From Elusimicrobiaceae bacterium (lineage in GTDB: Bacteria; Elusimicrobiota; Elusimicrobia; Elusimicrobiales; Elusimicrobiaceae): 42,151 nucleotides of DNA. Below the pieces are notes generated by a model. It was not told the DNA's origin. It ran no database searches and saw only the letters and a program-made list of their open reading frames with translations. Of the stretch, positions 7,011 to 16,490 are shown piece by piece. Location of the stretch: positions 1-42,151 of the forward strand of contig JAFXOI010000017.1 in NCBI GenBank assembly GCA_017528825.1, in the 5' to 3' direction. Within the stretch, counting starts at the first letter, position 1, and every line of letters starts with the position of its first letter. A program made the position numbers and the translations under genes.

Positions 7011-7019
7011 ATTATAGCA
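7011..7019 (-). promoter_or_regulatory. Extended -10 promoter for pilin leader L1
   Basis: TGCTATAAT on the minus strand is a perfect extended -10. It places the transcript start near 7004, about 268 bases before the pilin ATG. Confidence 0.65.
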
Positions 7020-7081
7020 AAGAAATAGTTTGTGTAGAAAATAGTATAAACGAAAAAATAGTTTGCCAATTCTTATCTAAT

Positions 7082-7111
7082 AAAAGCCCTTACTGAGGAG
7101 TAAGGGCTTTT
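7082..7111. terminator. Bidirectional terminator after the histidine phosphatase
   Basis: AAAAGCCCTTACT and AGTAAGGGCTTTT form a 13-bp stem with a GAGG loop, with T runs on both sides. It ends the phosphatase message. Confidence 0.85.
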
Positions 7112-7123
7112 ATGTGGAATGAT

Positions 7124-8416
7124 TTATTTGTATTGCTTTTTGAGTGTTTTGTAGGCTTTGATAGCTTTTTCAAAACGTTGTTGTACTTCTGCTAATGTAT
7201 ATAAACCATCCTCATTGGGGGTCAGGCCTTGCAGGTGCAACGGAAATACTGCCGGCGGAGTGTCTAAAGATAGCATCGAGCGCTGACGTAACTGATCCGT
7301 TGTTTGATAGACTAGGTTAATCGATACATATTCTTTGCCGTCTTTTCCAAGCCATTTATTGAATAACACTTTAGAACCGATAGGGGTCGTTTTCTGTATG
7401 CTGTTAGGTACGGAATAGGGTTCTACTTCCAAGGCCGTCAGTACGCTGGCTAAATTGGAGTCGTGTCCGCACAAAAAGGTAAATTTGCGTTTGTTATTCT
7501 TTAACTCTTTGTGCATCACTTTCAGCAACGGGTGGGCCACATTAACCGCTATAGCCGGTGCCGTAAACAACACGTCTCCGTAGAAATCTTTAATGCGGGC
7601 AATCTGATCCCATTGCTTTTCAGTCAACGTACGGCCGAAAGCCGCAGTACGGGGATTGGGCTCTTCGTAGTATTGCAAGATGAGCGCATCGCTGGCTTTT
7701 TCGGCCAGTTTCAAAGAGCCGCGCATGGCGGGTTCTTTATGTAAGTTGAGTATGATTTCCGTATCATTGGTGCCAAAATGGGTAAGCTCATTATTTTTTA
7801 CCATGTCGGATTTCGATAAATCCAACACTTTTTCCAACAGAGCCATCTCTTGGGCCACTTGTTCTCCGATGCCTTGCAAACCTTTTTCTCCGCCCATAGC
7901 GGCAATTTGTTGTAAGGCCAATGCGCGGAATTGATCGCTGACAAAAATTAAACGTGGCTCAAAAACAGGGTCCATGCGGCTGGGAGCATATTTGTGTTTG
8001 ATGCGTACATTGGCCACCGGTAACATACCGCTGGAAAAATACTGCGCGGTGGCAATGGTGCGTTGCATGGAATTAGCATAAAAAAGTACTTCGCCGGAGC
8101 GAGGAATGTAATTTTCCGTGATCAGTCCTTGGCTGACTAACCATTTGCGGAAATACTGCCCCATGAGAGTTTCTAATTCTCCTCCGAGTAAGGAGAGTTC
8201 GCTGGGGCCGGAGGACCAGTTAAACCAACTGTGTGGTGTTAAACGCGCTAGCGCGGAACCATATCCCGATAGTGGGGATCGAATATTATGACGGCTGAGG
8301 ACCAATACTTGTTTTAGCGTGTATTGATCTTGATGCTGTAATGGTTGCTGTGCGTAAGTAAATACACTGCCCAATAACAGGGAAACAACGACGGCTATAA
8401 AGCCTTTTTTTAGCAT
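7124..8416 (-). CDS. Secreted histidine-type phosphatase (acid phosphatase / glucose-1-phosphatase family)
   Basis: The 430-residue protein has a cleavable signal peptide (MLKKGFIAVVVSLLLGSVFTYA, cut before QQP) and the branch 2 histidine phosphatase signature: RHNIRSP at residues 43-49, holding the nucleophilic His, and the proton-donor motif GHDSN in LCGHDSNLASVLTAL. It should hydrolyse phosphomonoesters (sugar phosphates or phytate) in the periplasm. ATG 8416 is preferred over an ORF start 24 bases upstream because AGGAGGT stands six bases ahead of it and the signal peptide begins there. The gene is monocistronic, divergent from the efflux operon. Substrate cannot be told from sequence. 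Confidence 0.9.
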   Translation of the reverse strand: MLKKGFIAVVVSLLLGSVFTYAQQPLQHQDQYTLKQVLVLSRHNIRSPLSGYGSALARLTPHSWFNWSSGPSELSLLGGELETLMGQYFRKWLVSQGLITENYIPRSGEVLFYANSMQRTIATAQYFSSGMLPVANVRIKHKYAPSRMDPVFEPRLIFVSDQFRALALQQIAAMGGEKGLQGIGEQVAQEMALLEKVLDLSKSDMVKNNELTHFGTNDTEIILNLHKEPAMRGSLKLAEKASDALILQYYEEPNPRTAAFGRTLTEKQWDQIARIKDFYGDVLFTAPAIAVNVAHPLLKVMHKELKNNKRKFTFLCGHDSNLASVLTALEVEPYSVPNSIQKTTPIGSKVLFNKWLGKDGKEYVSINLVYQTTDQLRQRSMLSLDTPPAVFPLHLQGLTPNEDGLYTLAEVQQRFEKAIKAYKTLKKQYK

Positions 8417-8508
8417 AATTACCTCCTGGGGAAATAACAACTTCTTTTATTTTAACACATATTTGTTGCCAATAGTGAAGAATGATGTCTGAGAATTAGG
8501 TTGTTTTG

Positions 8509-8514
8509 TATAAT
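8509..8514 (+). promoter_or_regulatory. -10 box (TATAAT) for the RND efflux operon
   Basis: A consensus TATAAT lies 68 bases before the first efflux gene in the divergent gap. The -35 region is weak. No repressor gene or clear operator palindrome is adjacent. Confidence 0.4.
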
Positions 8515-8581
8515 ATATACAGGTGAATATGCCGGTTTTGAGCGGCATAGGGTACCATTTTGTGAAATATAAGGAATTAAT

Positions 8582-9913
8582 ATGAAAAAACATATAGCTT
8601 TATTAGCCGTATTGGCCCTTGCGTGGCCAGCCGCGGCCTTTGATCCGCTCGGCGCACATAAAATAAGCGCTCCGACAGGCTGCATAGATAAGGATGTAGC
8701 CACAGAGGAATTGACTTTAGATGATTTGATACAAATTGGCATTTGTACCAATCCGTCCTTAAGTGCTAGTTACATGGGGGTAAAAGCCTCGGAATCGGGA
8801 TTGGGAGCCGCTCGTTCTGAATATTTGCCGTCTATTAATTTAACCGGTACGGGTAACATCACCGGCGAAAAAGTAGAGCATGGTCATTATATACAAGGAG
8901 AGCCATATAGCGGAAAAGCCGAAGCCTCTTGGTTGTTATTTGATTTCGGCGGTCGCGAAGCGCGGCAAAATAGCACTCGTTCTTATGTTGAGGCGGCCCG
9001 TTACGGGTATGATGCTTCCGTGCAACAAATGGTACTTTCCGTTCAGACCGCATACTTAAATTTATTAGCTGCGCAAGAAAGTTTGATCAGTGCCAAAGCC
9101 AGTTTGGAAACCTATAAACATTCTTATGAAGAAGCCGAAAAACGATATAAATTAGGGATGGTATCGTTGAGTGATAAACTGCAATCTAAAACCAGCTATG
9201 AACAATCTGTTTTGACGGTTGTCCTAGCCGAAAATAACATTAAACAGCAATCGGGTAATTTGGCTGTTTTGATTAATTTATCTCCAGATACTGTTATTCA
9301 TTTGGCAAAACCGGTTTATAAAGACCAAATTATTGAAATTGAAAACGATAATGTAGAAGAACTTATGAAAATGGCCTTGCAGAATCGTCCGGAGCTGCGG
9401 GCACAAGAGCGCAAACAACAAGCTGCTAAATCGGATTTAACTACTTCCAAAACTAATTTACTACCGCGTATTAGTGCAAATGCCTCGGTGGAATATAATG
9501 ACAACTGGAAACATAGCTTTCCTTATAATACGAACAATTCTGCCGGTCTTTTGGTGACGATGCCTTTGTTTGCGGGATTTTCTAATATGTATAAAATTCA
9601 ACAAGCATCTTATGCTTATGAGCAACAACAACGCACCACGGATAATTTGAAATTGCAAGTCCAAAATGAAGTATGGCAAGCATATCAAAATTATAAAACA
9701 GCTATTCGTTCGTATGAAATCAGTCAAACGGTATTAGAAAGTGCTGAAGAAAACCACCGCGTGGCGTTCCGCTATTATGAACTGGGTAAAGAAGATATTA
9801 TCAATTTACTTAACGCAGTGTCTCGGTTGGCGGATGCCCGTCAGACGAAAATTACTTCGTTTTACGCAGTATTATTAAGCAAAGCCAATTTATATAGGAG
9901 TATCGGAAAATAA
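8582..9913 (+). CDS. TolC-family outer membrane efflux protein
   Basis: The 443-residue product has a signal peptide (MKKHIALLAVLALAWPAAAF) and two tandem outer-membrane-efflux repeats. The long helical stretches (about 60-230 and 260-440) contain the typical LxLxxAixxNPxL-like start (LTLDDLIQIGICTNPSLSASY) and mirrored motifs such as LNLLAAQESLISAKASLETYKHSYEEAEKRY region and the late RYYELGKEDIINLLNA. It forms the outer membrane channel of a tripartite pump. It lies two bases before the membrane fusion gene and is the first gene of the operon, so the whole pump is encoded together. Confidence 0.93.
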   Translation: MKKHIALLAVLALAWPAAAFDPLGAHKISAPTGCIDKDVATEELTLDDLIQIGICTNPSLSASYMGVKASESGLGAARSEYLPSINLTGTGNITGEKVEHGHYIQGEPYSGKAEASWLLFDFGGREARQNSTRSYVEAARYGYDASVQQMVLSVQTAYLNLLAAQESLISAKASLETYKHSYEEAEKRYKLGMVSLSDKLQSKTSYEQSVLTVVLAENNIKQQSGNLAVLINLSPDTVIHLAKPVYKDQIIEIENDNVEELMKMALQNRPELRAQERKQQAAKSDLTTSKTNLLPRISANASVEYNDNWKHSFPYNTNNSAGLLVTMPLFAGFSNMYKIQQASYAYEQQQRTTDNLKLQVQNEVWQAYQNYKTAIRSYEISQTVLESAEENHRVAFRYYELGKEDIINLLNAVSRLADARQTKITSFYAVLLSKANLYRSIGK

Positions 9914-9915
9914 TT

Positions 9916-11067
9916 ATGAAAAAAGAGACGATTATTACTTGTAGTAAATATGCCCTAGTGTTGCTATTGGGGGGAGTGTTAGGTTTTATCATAAAAGGTA
10001 AATTAGCCGGTGGCGGTCAAATGAATATGGGTGGTGCAGCGCCAGCTAGTGTGCTGACACAAACCATGAAAAAGCGCACCGTTGCATTGGGAAAAAATTT
10101 TATTGCTAAGGTGGAAGCAATTAACGCTTCGGATGTTATTCCACAAGTATCTGGATATATTGATAAGGTGCTGTTTGAGGAAGGATCTTTTGTAAAAGAA
10201 GGAGATGTTTTATTTGTCATCGACCAAGCCCGTTATAAAGCGGCTGTTACTGCTGCGGAAGCGGATTTAGAAAAGGCAAAAGCTACGGAGAAACAGCAAG
10301 CTAGCCATTTCAAACGGGAACAATCCTTGTATAAGGAAAAAATGCTTTCTCAGGCAGATTTGGAAGTGGCAGAAAGCAATTATACCAATGCCCAGGCCAA
10401 TGTGAAGGCTGCTCAAGCCAGCTTGGATTTAGCGAGATTAAATTTAGAATATACGGAAGTCAAATCTCCCATCAGCGGATATATCGGTAAAGCCCTGATG
10501 ACCAAGGGAAATTATACCAATGCCGCGGTCAGCAAATTAGCTCGTGTGATTCAAATGGATCCGGTGCGGGTAGTTTTCTCCATTACCGATAAAGAACGTT
10601 TATCCGGTATGGATCAATTGACCACGCATCAGCCGGACATCCAAGTGGCCTTGCCTAACGGGGAAACGATTGATTTACCATCGGCAAATGTATTTTCCGA
10701 TAATGAAATTAATGCTCAAACGGCTACCATGGCTGTCTATGCACAAGCTGACAATGCCCAAAATAAACTTATTCCCGGTAACTATGTGAATGTAACAGTT
10801 AGTTTGGATAAGTTCCGTCCCATGATTTTAGTGCCGCAAACCTCTGTCTCGCAGGACGCGGTGGGGCAATATGTGATGACGGTAGATGATAATGATACTA
10901 TTGTACAGAAATATATTGCTCTTGGGGATGTAGTCGGTACCAATTATGTAGTCGTTTCCGGCTTAGAAGACGGGGACAGGGTTGTTACCATTGGTCAACA
11001 AAAATTGCAAAACGGGCAGAAAGTGACAGTCAGCCAAGTGGAAGCTGAGTCCGATCAGAAGGAGTAA
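9916..11067 (+). CDS. RND efflux periplasmic adaptor (membrane fusion protein)
   Basis: The 383-residue adaptor has an N-terminal membrane anchor (residues 10-28, YALVLLLGGVLGFIIKG) rather than a lipobox. A biotinyl/lipoyl-like half follows (VSGYIDKVLFEEGSFVKEGDVLFVID, about 75-105). Then come a long helical hairpin (105-170), the second lipoyl half (EVKSPISGYIGKALM) and the beta-barrel with IPGNYVNVTVSL. It joins the TolC-like channel to the AcrB-like permease. The gene sits two bases after the channel gene and seven before the permease. Confidence 0.93.
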   Translation: MKKETIITCSKYALVLLLGGVLGFIIKGKLAGGGQMNMGGAAPASVLTQTMKKRTVALGKNFIAKVEAINASDVIPQVSGYIDKVLFEEGSFVKEGDVLFVIDQARYKAAVTAAEADLEKAKATEKQQASHFKREQSLYKEKMLSQADLEVAESNYTNAQANVKAAQASLDLARLNLEYTEVKSPISGYIGKALMTKGNYTNAAVSKLARVIQMDPVRVVFSITDKERLSGMDQLTTHQPDIQVALPNGETIDLPSANVFSDNEINAQTATMAVYAQADNAQNKLIPGNYVNVTVSLDKFRPMILVPQTSVSQDAVGQYVMTVDDNDTIVQKYIALGDVVGTNYVVVSGLEDGDRVVTIGQQKLQNGQKVTVSQVEAESDQKE

Positions 11068-11074
11068 ATAAAGT

Positions 11075-14000
11075 ATGTTTTCGAATTTCTTCATCCGCAG
11101 ACCTCGCTTTGCACTCGTTATTTCATTACTACTCTGTTTGGCGGGGGGGATTGCTATCAAATCCCTACCCATTGCCTTGTATCCGGAAATTACGCCACCA
11201 CAAATTGTGGTCTTGGCTACTTATCCGGGCGCGAGTGCCGAAGTAATAGCTAAAACAGTAGGGATTCCACTGGAAGCACAAGTTAACGGGGTAGAAGATA
11301 TGTTGTATATGAGTTCGGACTCTGCCGATGGCTCATATATGCTTTCTGTTACGTTCAAAACCGGTGTGGACCCGGATATCGCACAGGTGAAAGTGCAGAA
11401 CCGCGTTTCTCAAGCCACTCCGCTGTTGCCTACAGAAGTAACTCGCCAAGGGATTCGCGTATTACGCCGCTCGTCCAACATTTTGGGACTAGTATCCTTT
11501 ACCGATAAAAGCGGCCGGATGAGCGATTTGGAAATGAGTGATTACCTCAACAACAATGTGCAGAAAAATATTTCTCGTATAGACGGTGTTGGAGAGGCGC
11601 GTGTGTTCGGGGCTAATAAAAGTATGCGCGTGTGGCTAGACTCTGATAAAATGGCTGCACTAAACATTTCCATCGCAGACGTTAAAGCTGCCATTGCCAG
11701 CCAAAATTATCAGCCTTCTTTAGGTAAAATAGGTGCGCAGCCCAATGACGGAACAGTGCTTACGATTTATGCGTTACAAACCGATGGTCGCTTAAATGAT
11801 CCGGAAGATTTCAAAAATATCATTATCCGCACGGATGATCAGGGCGGTATTGTGCGTTTGTCCGAAATTGCGCGCGTGGGAGAAGGGAAAGAAACCTATG
11901 GTTTGGGAGGTTCTTTTGACGGAATAATTTCCAACCCAATCATGATAAACCTATCTTCTGGAGCCAATGCTATTGAAACTATGGAATTAGTTAAAGCCGA
12001 GCTCAAACGTTTGTCGCAGTTTTTCCCGGAAGGGCTTACCTATGATTTTGCGTTTGACACTACTGATTTTATTAATGCCTCTATCGATGAAGTAGTGTTG
12101 ACGCTGTTTATTACGTTCCTGTTGGTGGTCATTGTTTGTTATGTATTTTTACAAGACTGGCGCGCTACCTTAGTACCTGCGGCTACGATTCCGGTTTCTT
12201 TGCTCGGTACCTTTGCCGTGATGTTGGCACTGGGTTATTCCATTAACCTGTTCACCTTGTTTGCCTTGGTATTGGCTATCGGTCTAGTAGTGGATGATGC
12301 TATTTGTGTGGTGGAACGTGTCATTTATTTGATGAATAAAGAAAACCAACCGCCGATTGATGCCACCACGCAAGCCATGAGCGAATTGTCCGGTGCGCTA
12401 ATCGCTACCACGCTGGTTATTTTGGCCATTTTTGTGCCAATCACGTTTATGGGCGGTATTACTGGGGAAATTTATAAACAATTTGCAATCACTATTTCCA
12501 CAGCGGTATGTTTTTCTACCTTAAATGCCCTGTCCTTATCTCCGGCTATTTGTGCTACCATGCTACATAAAATTCCGGAAACAAAAATTACGGTGTTGCG
12601 TTGGTTCAATTTAGCCGTACAACGTGGTGCTAGAGGATACAAAAATATGGTTAGTTCCATTGCCCGAAAACTGGCAGTAATTGCGCTGTTGTTTGTGGCA
12701 ATTGTAGCGGCGAATATATTGTTTATCAAGGTATCTCAAACCTCCTTTATTCCGTTGGAAGACCAGGGTATTATCATATTAGATATGCAGTTGCCGGAAG
12801 GTTCCACTTTTGCCCGTACAAAAGAATTAATGGATCGTTTGATTAAGCAAGTAAAAGAAACCGAAGGGGTGAAACATATTGCCACTGTGCTCGGTTATAG
12901 TTTAACGTCCGGCAGCGGAGAAAACGTGGGTATCGGATTTATATCGTTACAACCCTGGGGTACCCGCCCGACACCGGGATTGTGGGGAATGGTCAAGAAA
13001 TTATTGGGTGGCAAACCCAAGGATTTATCACAAGGAGCAATAGCCCAGCGCCTGATGGGGCAATTGAGCCAAATTCCGGAAGCCAATGTGATGATTATGG
13101 AAATGCCTTCTATTCCGGGATTAGGTACTTCCAGCGGTTTGGCTTTGATGATACAGTCCTTAAATGATTTTGATTATCAAAAATTAGCTAATACCGCTAA
13201 TGGAGTAGGCTATCAAATGATGATGGATCCGACGATGGCTATGGCCTATTCTACTTTCCGCGCCAATACACCTAACATTTACTTAGATGTGAACCGCGCC
13301 AAAGCCGAATCCATGAAAGTGCCGGTGTCTAGTGTGTTCTCCGTCTTGGAAAATTACTTGGGTTCCTCTTATGTAGGGGATGTGAACTTCGGCACGCAAG
13401 TAAACAAAGTTATTTTACAATCTGAAAGTAAATACCGCATGACGCCGGAAAATATTAACAAAATGTATGTGGTCAATGCCTATGGGGAACAAGTTCCGTT
13501 AATGGCATTGGTGGACTTAAAGTATATTTTGTCTCCGCGTCAAATTACGCGCTATAACCAGTATCCGGCTGCCAAGATCATGGCCAGCCCAAGTGCCGGT
13601 TCGAGCACCGGGGCGGCGATGGACCGTACGGAGCAAATTTTGCAAAACTTACCTCCGGGTTATGCTTATGAATGGACGGATGTGAGCTATCAGGAAAAGA
13701 AAAACCGCGGACAGCTGACTATATTGATTTTATTGGCGGTCTTGTTTGCCTATTTGTTCTTGGTAGCACAATACGAGAGTATGACCATTCCTATACCGGT
13801 GTTGATGTCTGTAATTGCGGCGGTATTTGGTGGATTATTGGGTTTGTGGATTACAGACTTGCCTTTGAGTATTTATGCACAACTTGGACTAGTATTGTTG
13901 GTTGGTTTGGCCGCCAAAAATGCGATTCTGATTGTGGAATTTGCCAAGGATGAACGTGCTCACGGAAGTAGTGTAGAAGATGCTGCCTTAAACGGACTTA

Positions 14001-14233
14001 CACAGCGTTTCCGTCCGGTGCTGATGACCGCTTTCACTTTCATTTTGGGTATGTTGCCCATGGTTATGGCCACAGGAGCAGGTGCAGCCAGCCGCCGCGC
14101 GTTGGGGGTGCCTGTGTTTTACGGAATGCTTGTCGGTACATTAGCCGGATTGTTCTTAATTCCGTTGTTCTATATCCTGATCCAAACAGGGGTAGATAAA
14201 TGGAAGAATCGCAAGAAACAGAAATCTGCTTAA
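11075..14233 (+). CDS. RND multidrug efflux permease, AcrB/HAE1 family
   Basis: The 1052-residue length and 12-helix duplication are typical of HAE1 pumps. The start MFSNFFIRRPRFALVISLL is characteristic. Proton-relay residues are intact: the adjacent aspartates in AIGLVVDDAICVVE (near residue 405) and the lysine in LVGLAAKNAILIVEFA (near 945). Periplasmic porter domains lie between TM1-2 and TM7-8. It exports hydrophobic or amphipathic compounds using the proton gradient. Substrate is unknown, and no regulator is adjacent. Confidence 0.96.
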   Translation: MFSNFFIRRPRFALVISLLLCLAGGIAIKSLPIALYPEITPPQIVVLATYPGASAEVIAKTVGIPLEAQVNGVEDMLYMSSDSADGSYMLSVTFKTGVDPDIAQVKVQNRVSQATPLLPTEVTRQGIRVLRRSSNILGLVSFTDKSGRMSDLEMSDYLNNNVQKNISRIDGVGEARVFGANKSMRVWLDSDKMAALNISIADVKAAIASQNYQPSLGKIGAQPNDGTVLTIYALQTDGRLNDPEDFKNIIIRTDDQGGIVRLSEIARVGEGKETYGLGGSFDGIISNPIMINLSSGANAIETMELVKAELKRLSQFFPEGLTYDFAFDTTDFINASIDEVVLTLFITFLLVVIVCYVFLQDWRATLVPAATIPVSLLGTFAVMLALGYSINLFTLFALVLAIGLVVDDAICVVERVIYLMNKENQPPIDATTQAMSELSGALIATTLVILAIFVPITFMGGITGEIYKQFAITISTAVCFSTLNALSLSPAICATMLHKIPETKITVLRWFNLAVQRGARGYKNMVSSIARKLAVIALLFVAIVAANILFIKVSQTSFIPLEDQGIIILDMQLPEGSTFARTKELMDRLIKQVKETEGVKHIATVLGYSLTSGSGENVGIGFISLQPWGTRPTPGLWGMVKKLLGGKPKDLSQGAIAQRLMGQLSQIPEANVMIMEMPSIPGLGTSSGLALMIQSLNDFDYQKLANTANGVGYQMMMDPTMAMAYSTFRANTPNIYLDVNRAKAESMKVPVSSVFSVLENYLGSSYVGDVNFGTQVNKVILQSESKYRMTPENINKMYVVNAYGEQVPLMALVDLKYILSPRQITRYNQYPAAKIMASPSAGSSTGAAMDRTEQILQNLPPGYAYEWTDVSYQEKKNRGQLTILILLAVLFAYLFLVAQYESMTIPIPVLMSVIAAVFGGLLGLWITDLPLSIYAQLGLVLLVGLAAKNAILIVEFAKDERAHGSSVEDAALNGLTQRFRPVLMTAFTFILGMLPMVMATGAGAASRRALGVPVFYGMLVGTLAGLFLIPLFYILIQTGVDKWKNRKKQKSA

Positions 14234-14242
14234 CGATACATC

Positions 14243-14272
14243 AAAAAGCCTCCCATTCGGGAGGCTTTTTTA
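14243..14272. terminator. Terminator after the efflux operon
   Basis: AAAAAGCCTCCC pairs with GGGAGGCTTTTT around an ATTC loop. T runs on both strands let it serve the convergent helicase gene as well. Confidence 0.9.
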
Positions 14273-14295
14273 CCCGTAAATTCTCAAAGACAAAT

Positions 14296-15606
14296 TTATC
14301 TGTTTATGGTATTAAAAAAATGTACTATACGAGGATCACATCGAATATCTCGCACCGTAATCGGTTTTTTAAAAGTAACTCCGCTCAAAGTGCGGCAACG
14401 ACTTAAGGCCACATAGGTTTGACCGGTTGCAAATGCACCGCTGCCCATATCCACATAAATACCGTCAAAAGTTAATCCTTGACTCTTGTGTATGGTGATA
14501 GCCCACGCCAGTTTAAGCGGATATTGCTTAAAAAATCCCTTTACTTTCGGTTCGAGTTTTTGGGTAAGCGGATTGAATTCGTAGCGGATATCTTCCCACA
14601 CGTGGGGTTCTACTTGGTAGATATTTCCTTTCAGTTCTACTTTGATAAAATCGGGTCCCAAATCATATATGGTACCAATGTCTCCATTGACCCAAAAAGA
14701 ATCTTTTTGATTGGTCAGCATCATGATTTTGGCCCCGCGTTTTAAGTGCAGATTTTCTTCTGCGGGAACATTTTTTTTCTTAAATGTTTCGTCTATTACA
14801 GCCGGATAAATAAATTCTTCGCCTGTCAGTTGTGCCAAGTGTGCCCGGTTGCGCCACGCGGCCCCGGCATTGGTAGTGGAAAGGATGATGCTATGCTCCA
14901 AGTCAGAAGGCTCTTTTGAAGTGATACGGGTATTTAGAAAATGATCGAGTTCTGCTTGGGTAATGTGGTTTGAACGTATTTTGTTGAGTAGCAGTGCAAA
15001 ATTTCGGTCGTCCTGTTGGCGGAAAATGCGGGTTAATTCAAATACTTCTAAATGGATGTTGCGTAAAACATGGGCATCAAAAAAATAGGGGCTTCGATAT
15101 TGCGCCTGGAAATAATCAAAGAGGCCGTCTGCCGGAGATTCTTCTACGGGGGGTAATTGAAATAAATCCCCAAACAAAATAATCTGTTTGCCCCCAAATG
15201 GAACATCGCTATGTGTGGAAATACGCAAAATATAATCCATCGCATCGAGCAAATCAGCCCGAAGCATAGAAGCTTCATCAATGATGAGGGTATCGATAGC
15301 TTCTACTATGCGGCGCGGCAATTTCTTTAGATTATCCGTATCTAATAAATTGCTTGGTTTGAGATGAAAAAAGGAATGAACGGTCTGGCCTCGGACGTTT
15401 ACTGCGGCAATACCGGTAGTAGCCAGTACGACGGCATTTTTGGGAGTGTGCTGAGCAAAATAACGCAGCAAGGTTGTTTTACCGGTACCGGCTTTTCCTG
15501 TAATAAAGACAAACGGAGCCCGTGTCACCGGCGCTTCCAGCAGTGCCAGGGCATCTTTCCACTCATCTGTAAATTCTATTTGTTTGTCCGGAAAAGATTC
15601 GTGCAT
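14296..15606 (-). CDS. Pif1-like superfamily 1 DNA helicase
   Basis: The 436-residue protein shows the Pif1/RecD motif series. Walker A is GKAGTGKTTLLRYF (residues about 36-49), motif Ia is ATTGIAAVNVRGQTVHSFF, Walker B is LIIDEASML, motif III is GDLFQLPPV, and motif VI is in YVALSRCRTLSGV near the C-terminus. It probably unwinds DNA 5' to 3' with ATP, for example at forks or G-quadruplexes. There is no accessory nuclease or Zn domain. No SD precedes ATG 15606; TATAAT lies six bases upstream (15613-15618), so the message looks leaderless. It is separated by a terminator from the next gene upstream. Confidence 0.9.
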   Translation of the reverse strand: MHESFPDKQIEFTDEWKDALALLEAPVTRAPFVFITGKAGTGKTTLLRYFAQHTPKNAVVLATTGIAAVNVRGQTVHSFFHLKPSNLLDTDNLKKLPRRIVEAIDTLIIDEASMLRADLLDAMDYILRISTHSDVPFGGKQIILFGDLFQLPPVEESPADGLFDYFQAQYRSPYFFDAHVLRNIHLEVFELTRIFRQQDDRNFALLLNKIRSNHITQAELDHFLNTRITSKEPSDLEHSIILSTTNAGAAWRNRAHLAQLTGEEFIYPAVIDETFKKKNVPAEENLHLKRGAKIMMLTNQKDSFWVNGDIGTIYDLGPDFIKVELKGNIYQVEPHVWEDIRYEFNPLTQKLEPKVKGFFKQYPLKLAWAITIHKSQGLTFDGIYVDMGSGAFATGQTYVALSRCRTLSGVTFKKPITVRDIRCDPRIVHFFNTINR

Positions 15607-15612
15607 GTAGTT

Positions 15613-15618
15613 ATTATA
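15613..15618 (-). promoter_or_regulatory. -10 box giving a leaderless helicase message
   Basis: TATAAT on the minus strand ends six bases before the helicase ATG, so transcription should start at or next to the start codon. The -35 is weak. Confidence 0.5.
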
Positions 15619-15630
15619 CTAATTCAAACA

Positions 15631-15659
15631 AAACAGCCGCCCTTGTTGGGCGGCTGTTT
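15631..15659 (-). terminator. Terminator after the membrane protein at 15674
   Basis: AAACAGCCGCCC and GGGCGGCTGTTT form a 12-bp stem with a TTGTT loop. A T-rich stretch follows on the minus strand. Confidence 0.8.
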
Positions 15660-15673
15660 GATTAGAGAATTCA

Positions 15674-16435
15674 TTAGAACAAATACGGTGCCAGCAGAAA
15701 CGATAAAATCATCTCTACTGAATAACTGGTTACGTTGATGGCAAAACTAAGATTTAAGGCATCGCGGACAGTCAGGCGTTTTCGGTTACATAGCCATAAA
15801 AAGCCCGTTTCAAACAATAAGCACGCTATCCAAATTACCCACGGTTGTGGCATCCACGGTCCTAATACTCGCCAGGACAGCGGCAGGGTAAGCAAGTTAG
15901 CCGCCAGTACCGAATATAAAATGCGGTAGCTTTTGCGCGTGTAGTATAAATAGGCCCAAGCGGCCACCAACTCCAGCACAATAATAATAATGAAAGAGGT
16001 CCACGCATCGGCACGCAATAAATCATGGCTCATCGGTTCGCTAGGTGCTAATTCTACTTGTAAATCTTTATCTCGCACAATTACGTGAAAATTGCTACGT
16101 AGTCTTTGCGGAGTGGCAAATACATTACTGGTACGTTTTATTCCGTCGGAAAAATCTAATACCAGTTTTTGATAGGGGGCATATTCATAGGCGATAGAAA
16201 AACAATTATGGGCTTGGCAGTATAATCTTTGTAGTCCATACGTGCCCAATGGAGCACTTTGCAGACATTGATTATCCTGACATTGAATTTGCTCACTGGT
16301 TTGCGGCAAGACCGTCGGTTGGTTTTGCGGAGAGGAATAGATAAATGTAAAATCCATTTCCGGTTTAGGCGCTACGCCGGCCCACAAAGGAGCAAATACG
16401 ACTAAACAACAGACAAAAATAAAAAGTTTTTTCAT
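15674..16435 (-). CDS. Exported/membrane hypothetical protein with C-terminal TM helices
   Basis: The 253-residue product begins with a signal peptide (MKKLFIFVCCLVVFAPLWAG). A periplasmic beta-rich part of about 120 residues contains two paired-cysteine loops (CQDNQC near 52-57 and CQAHNC near 73-78). About four membrane helices follow from residue 143 to the end. I do not recognise the family. The layout (secreted domain, then a membrane bundle) suggests an envelope sensor or assembly factor, but this is only a description. It is a single gene with its own terminator. Confidence 0.65.
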   Translation of the reverse strand: MKKLFIFVCCLVVFAPLWAGVAPKPEMDFTFIYSSPQNQPTVLPQTSEQIQCQDNQCLQSAPLGTYGLQRLYCQAHNCFSIAYEYAPYQKLVLDFSDGIKRTSNVFATPQRLRSNFHVIVRDKDLQVELAPSEPMSHDLLRADAWTSFIIIIVLELVAAWAYLYYTRKSYRILYSVLAANLLTLPLSWRVLGPWMPQPWVIWIACLLFETGFLWLCNRKRLTVRDALNLSFAINVTSYSVEMILSFLLAPYLF

Positions 16436-16453
16436 AGCTCAGTCCTCTATATT

Positions 16454-16462
16454 TGCTATTAT
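16454..16462 (+). promoter_or_regulatory. Extended -10 promoter for the M29 aminopeptidase
   Basis: TGCTATTAT lies 29 bases before ATG 16491, giving a leader of about 22 bases that includes the GGAAGGGGA ribosome binding site. Confidence 0.5.
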
Positions 16463-16490
16463 AACATTATCTTACTTGGAAGGGGAATGT

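Noticed and set aside
6896-7096. A 66-codon plus-strand frame in the first pilin leader
   Set aside because: It lies opposite the leader hairpins and promoter, has no SD and no coding character.
13672-13953. A 93-codon frame inside the RND permease gene
   Set aside because: It is an out-of-frame shadow of a well-conserved transporter with no SD.
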